A stretch of DNA of 8,930 nt from an uncultured Actinomyces sp. (GTDB taxonomy: Bacteria; Actinomycetota; Actinomycetes; Actinomycetales; Actinomycetaceae), in NCBI GenBank assembly GCA_945949035.1, contig CAMFDH010000041.1, forward strand, positions 1 through 8,930, read 5' to 3'. Positions 6,942 to 8,930 of the stretch are shown piece by piece. A program made the translations under genes and the position numbers. Numbering within the stretch: position 1 is the first letter of the stretch; every line of letters begins with the position of its first letter. A model generated the notes under the pieces. The model was given only the letters and a program-made list of their open reading frames with translations. It did not search any database and had not been told where the DNA came from.

Positions 6942-7426
6942 AACTTTCAATCTTGGTTCTCGAGGACGAACCGGAAGTCCGGGCGGCCCTGGAACGCGAC
7001 CTCATTGAGCTGTCTCCGGTGGTGCGCATTGAGCCCGCCGAGGACGTTGAGGACGCCTGGGAGGTTATCAATGAGATCCTGGATGACGGGGATGTTCTGG
7101 CGTTGGCCCTGTGCGACCACCGTCTTCCCGGTACCACCGGGGTTGACTTCATGATTGAGCTTGCCGGTGACGATCAGCTGGTAGAGACACGGAAGGTCCT
7201 GGTAACTGGTCAGGCAGACCTGGAAGACACGGTCCGAGCAGTTAACGATGCGCATCTTGACCACTACATTGCCAAGCCCTGGAAGCGGGATGAGCTGGTT
7301 CGTGTGGTTCGTGAGCAGCTAACGGACTATGTGATTGCCTGCGGTCTCAATCCACTGCCCTACATGGCGGTGCTGGATCAGCCGAGGGCACTCGAGATTG
7401 TGCGTGACTACGGTCGCGCCGACTAG
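6938..7426 (+). CDS. Stand-alone response regulator receiver protein
   Basis: A 162-residue protein made of a CheY-type receiver (about 1-127) and a short tail. The acidic pocket is Glu9-Asp10-Glu11 in LVLEDEPEV, the phospho-acceptor is Asp60 in LCDHRLPG, the switch Thr is Thr90 in VLVTGQ, and the conserved lysine is Lys113 in IAKPW. The segment TGQADLEDTVRAVNDAHLDHYIAKPW resembles receivers found with RpfG-type or oxidoreductase outputs, but here the remaining about 35 residues (from VIACGLNPLP) form no recognisable effector. It is therefore either a phosphate relay or acts by protein contact. Its obvious partner is the kinase immediately upstream, with which it overlaps by four bases. The GTG start is supported by AGGAGG at 6928-6933. 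The gene converges with the ROK regulator, leaving three bases between their stop codons. Confidence 0.9.
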   Translation: MKLSILVLEDEPEVRAALERDLIELSPVVRIEPAEDVEDAWEVINEILDDGDVLALALCDHRLPGTTGVDFMIELAGDDQLVETRKVLVTGQADLEDTVRAVNDAHLDHYIAKPWKRDELVRVVREQLTDYVIACGLNPLPYMAVLDQPRALEIVRDYGRAD

Positions 7427-7438
7427 CGTCTAGACGCT
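7425..7438. terminator. Perfect 14-base palindrome at the convergent gene ends, possible bidirectional terminator
   Basis: AGCGTCTAGACGCT is a perfect palindrome that overlaps the TAG of the receiver gene and contains the TAG of the opposing ROK gene. Symmetric stems at convergent ends often serve as shared terminators. Here there is no T-run on either side and no natural loop, so any termination would be weak or protein-assisted. Confidence 0.35.
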
Positions 7439-8581
7439 CTGTTCGATCCTGCGTTCCAGTTCCCGGCGTAGCACTTTGAGAAGCTGCGTCCGGGAGCCCA
7501 GCAGGGCTGCTCGACGGCCCGTTCGTGTGGCTGCAACGGAGAGGCGTGAACCCACTTCCTCCTGCGTGAGTGCCGCAAGCTTCTCTCCGCCTGCCGTCCC
7601 AGTCGGTCCCCCCAGGATCACTGAGGCAGGGTCGAGTATGCCGGCCAGGGGCTGAATCAGAAGCGAGAGCCGCTTGGCGTAATTCGCGAGCAGTTCATCG
7701 TCCTGGACCAGGACATCGAGAGCCTCGAGGTAGGTGGGAGCCCCCGTCATCCGCATCAGCGCGTCATCTGTAAGGAATTCGGTGTAGTTGGTTGCGGCCC
7801 CGTCAATGCTGGCAGCTGACAGGGGCAGTTCAAGATATCCGACCTCACCCGCGTCGCCCGTGGCTCCACGACGAGGCTTACCGTCGATATCGAGGCCAGC
7901 ACCTAGGCCCGTTCCGAGCCAAAGGAAGACAAAGTCATCCCTTTCCTCTTTGGGGAGGCGCTGCCGTTCTGCAACCGCGGCAAGGTTGGCGTCGTTCTCA
8001 AGGGTGACGGTCAGGCCGGTGGCCTCTTCAATAATCTTTCGGGCCCCCCTGGTGGGCCAGCCCGGAAGGGTTCCCCCAAACTCAAGCTCATCGGTGTCGT
8101 GGTTGACGGCAGCCTGGACACTGATCATGACGTGGCTACACACCCCCGGATCGAGGTCGGCCGCACTGCAAGCAGCTTCAACGGCGGCCAGGGTGTCGGC
8201 GACAGGGGAGGGGTTCGTCTGCAGGGGAACGTTAACTATTGGATGTTCAGTTCCGGTGGGATCAACAACCACCGCTTCAATGAGGCCGATCTCCATCGTC
8301 ATCGCAACGCCAACGATGCTGTCGGGCCGCAACCCGTAGGTGACTGCGTTTGGTCCGCGGGGGCCAGAGATGATGCCGGTTGGTTCAATGAGGCCCGCGC
8401 GTTCAAGGCGCAGGACCATCTGGCTGGCAGTGGGCTTCGATACCCCCGAAAGCTCTCGAATCTGAGAGCGACTGAGCGATCCGTGGGCCGTTAGTAGACG
8501 TAGTGCGGTGCGGTCATTGACGGTTCGCAACCATTCCGGGGTCCCGGACAGGGGGACATCGCTTGGGGTTAGATCAGCCAT
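7430..8581 (-). CDS. ROK-family transcriptional regulator
   Basis: A 383-residue repressor-type ROK protein. Residues about 20-75 form a winged helix-turn-helix, with the recognition helix in GVSKPTASQMVLRLE (46-60) and the wing in GIISGPRGPN. Residues from about 88 carry the sugar-kinase-like ROK domain: Asn196-Asp197 in LENDANLAAVAE, the phosphate loop GTGLGAGL (223-230) and GDAGEVGYL (242-250). The zinc-binding CXCGXXGC motif that normally follows is absent; only Cys138 and Cys148 are present, and Tyr249 replaces the usual His. ROK regulators bind sugars or sugar phosphates and release DNA. The ligand is unknown. The ATG at 8581 has no strong ribosome site, but the next in-frame options would cut into the N-terminal arm. 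The upstream minus-strand gene (8661-8930) is the nearest candidate target besides itself. Confidence 0.9.
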   Translation of the reverse strand: MADLTPSDVPLSGTPEWLRTVNDRTALRLLTAHGSLSRSQIRELSGVSKPTASQMVLRLERAGLIEPTGIISGPRGPNAVTYGLRPDSIVGVAMTMEIGLIEAVVVDPTGTEHPIVNVPLQTNPSPVADTLAAVEAACSAADLDPGVCSHVMISVQAAVNHDTDELEFGGTLPGWPTRGARKIIEEATGLTVTLENDANLAAVAERQRLPKEERDDFVFLWLGTGLGAGLDIDGKPRRGATGDAGEVGYLELPLSAASIDGAATNYTEFLTDDALMRMTGAPTYLEALDVLVQDDELLANYAKRLSLLIQPLAGILDPASVILGGPTGTAGGEKLAALTQEEVGSRLSVAATRTGRRAALLGSRTQLLKVLRRELERRIEQSV

Positions 8582-8590
8582 GGTTCAAGA

Positions 8591-8600
8591 CTACCGGTAG
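8591..8600. repeat. Ten-base palindrome CTACCGGTAG in the ROK leader
   Basis: A perfect 10-base palindrome about ten bases before the ROK start codon. Length alone is at chance level for a window this size; it is listed because it lies in the short ROK leader beside the other symmetric element (8620-8633). Confidence 0.15.
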
Positions 8601-8610
8601 GGTCCCGAAC

Positions 8611-8642
8611 AGATAAATCAATGGCGTGCCATTCTGCGCCAA
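8611..8642 (-). promoter_or_regulatory. Putative ROK promoter with an operator-like palindrome in its spacer
   Basis: Read on the minus strand, TTGGCG (8642-8637) is followed after 17-18 bases by an AT-rich GATTTAT (8619-8613), a weak -35/-10 pair giving a leader of about 25 bases. The spacer holds AATGGC-AC-GCCATT (8633-8620), a symmetric 14-base element where a repressor would block RNA polymerase. Autoregulation by the ROK protein is a reasonable guess. The same element could instead be the terminator stem of the upstream gene. Confidence 0.3.
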
Positions 8643-8656
8643 AGTGGCAGAACCAA

Positions 8657-8671
8657 GGGACTAGGAGTCCC
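8657..8671. repeat. Hairpin GGGACT-AGG-AGTCCC over the stop codon of the right-edge gene
   Basis: Six-base perfect arms (8657-8662 and 8666-8671) around a three-base loop, containing the minus-strand TAG (8663-8661). Downstream on the minus strand is TTGGTTCTG, only mildly T-rich. A second stem, TTCTGC (8632-8637) with GCAGAA (8647-8652), follows. Together they may end transcription of the right-edge gene before the ROK promoter, but neither is a textbook terminator. Confidence 0.3.
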
Positions 8672-8930
8672 CGTCTCGGGGGTGATCCGCAGGCGACGAT
8701 GGGAGGGAGGCGGTTCCGAGGTTGATTCGTCCTCGTCCGACGAGCAGGTGGGGATCACCGCCGCCTGCGCTACCTTGCGTCTTTCCGTCAGCATCGAAGG
8801 TTGCGCTGAGCAGTCCCACCACCGGATCAACCCGCAGGGTTGTTCGACCGGCCTTGGAAAAGCGAGCTTCCTGCCAGGGGGGAAGCAGGGTGAAGTATGC
8901 GGCCACCACCTCGTCAGCACTGGCCTCCAT
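8661..8930 (-). CDS. Unrecognised protein, C-terminal part or short ORF at the window edge
   Basis: The minus-strand frame is open from the right edge to a TAG at 8661, giving 89 residues. A Met codon occupies the last three bases of the window (8928-8930), so it cannot be told whether this is the true start or an internal Met; a longer protein is likelier. Codon use is GC-rich at third positions like its neighbours, which supports this frame over the overlapping alternative at 8618-8920. The visible sequence begins with an amphipathic helix (ADEVVAAYFTLLPPW), followed by strand-like segments (GRTTLRVDP, GLLSATFDADG) and a polar Ser/Pro/Asp-rich end that is probably disordered. No motif identifies a family. 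It points the same way as the ROK gene and lies 79 bases upstream, so it may belong to a carbohydrate locus controlled by that regulator; this is only a context guess. Confidence 0.55.
   Translation of the reverse strand: MEASADEVVAAYFTLLPPWQEARFSKAGRTTLRVDPVVGLLSATFDADGKTQGSAGGGDPHLLVGRGRINLGTASLPSSPADHPRDGDS

Noticed and set aside
8618..8920. Alternative minus-strand frame of 100 residues at the right edge
   Set aside because: It overlaps 8661-8930 in another frame and has less regular codon use; it would also run across the hairpin and promoter region before the ROK gene.

Overview
The window reads as chromosomal DNA of a moderately GC-rich actinobacterium. The evidence is a Tdh/Kbl pair with Actinobacteria-like codon use, a ROK regulator, a TM2 protein, GTG starts, and a three-domain cytosolic histidine kinase with a stand-alone receiver. 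This placement is an inference from style and gene content; there is no rRNA or other marker. Seven of the nine genes end in TAG, which is unusual for GC-rich actinobacteria (where TGA usually dominates) and may be a clade marker. I see no mobile element, CRISPR array, tRNA or rRNA, and no gene-free stretch longer than about 140 bases.

Layout: (1) 1-485, the C-terminal part of a TauE/SafE-type membrane permease that enters from the left edge. (2) 621-2867, a tight two-gene operon, tdh-kbl, which converts L-threonine to 2-amino-3-ketobutyrate and then to glycine plus acetyl-CoA. (3) 2982-3290, a small TM2-domain membrane protein. (4) 3369-7426, an apparent three-gene operon: a DASS/SLC13-family carboxylate transporter whose TAG stop abuts the ATG of a soluble hybrid-sensor kinase, which in turn overlaps by four bases (GTGA) a receiver protein with no output domain. 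(5) On the minus strand, converging on that operon, a ROK-family repressor (7430-8581) and, upstream of it, the 3' end of an unrecognised gene (8661-8930) that runs to the right edge.

The most interesting unit is the DASS transporter-kinase-receiver cluster. The kinase has no membrane segment. It carries a receiver-like N-terminal domain that appears to lack the phosphorylation pocket, a cyclic-nucleotide-binding-fold domain lacking the usual phosphate-binding signature, a coiled coil, and a histidine-kinase core with an insertion of roughly 75 residues after the phospho-acceptor His. Its partner has a complete phosphorylation site but no effector domain. The coupling suggests that carboxylate uptake and an intracellular signal are wired together; no substrate or output can be read from the sequence. 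Several intergenic junctions carry short perfect inverted repeats, some spanning stop codons, which may be terminators or operators.
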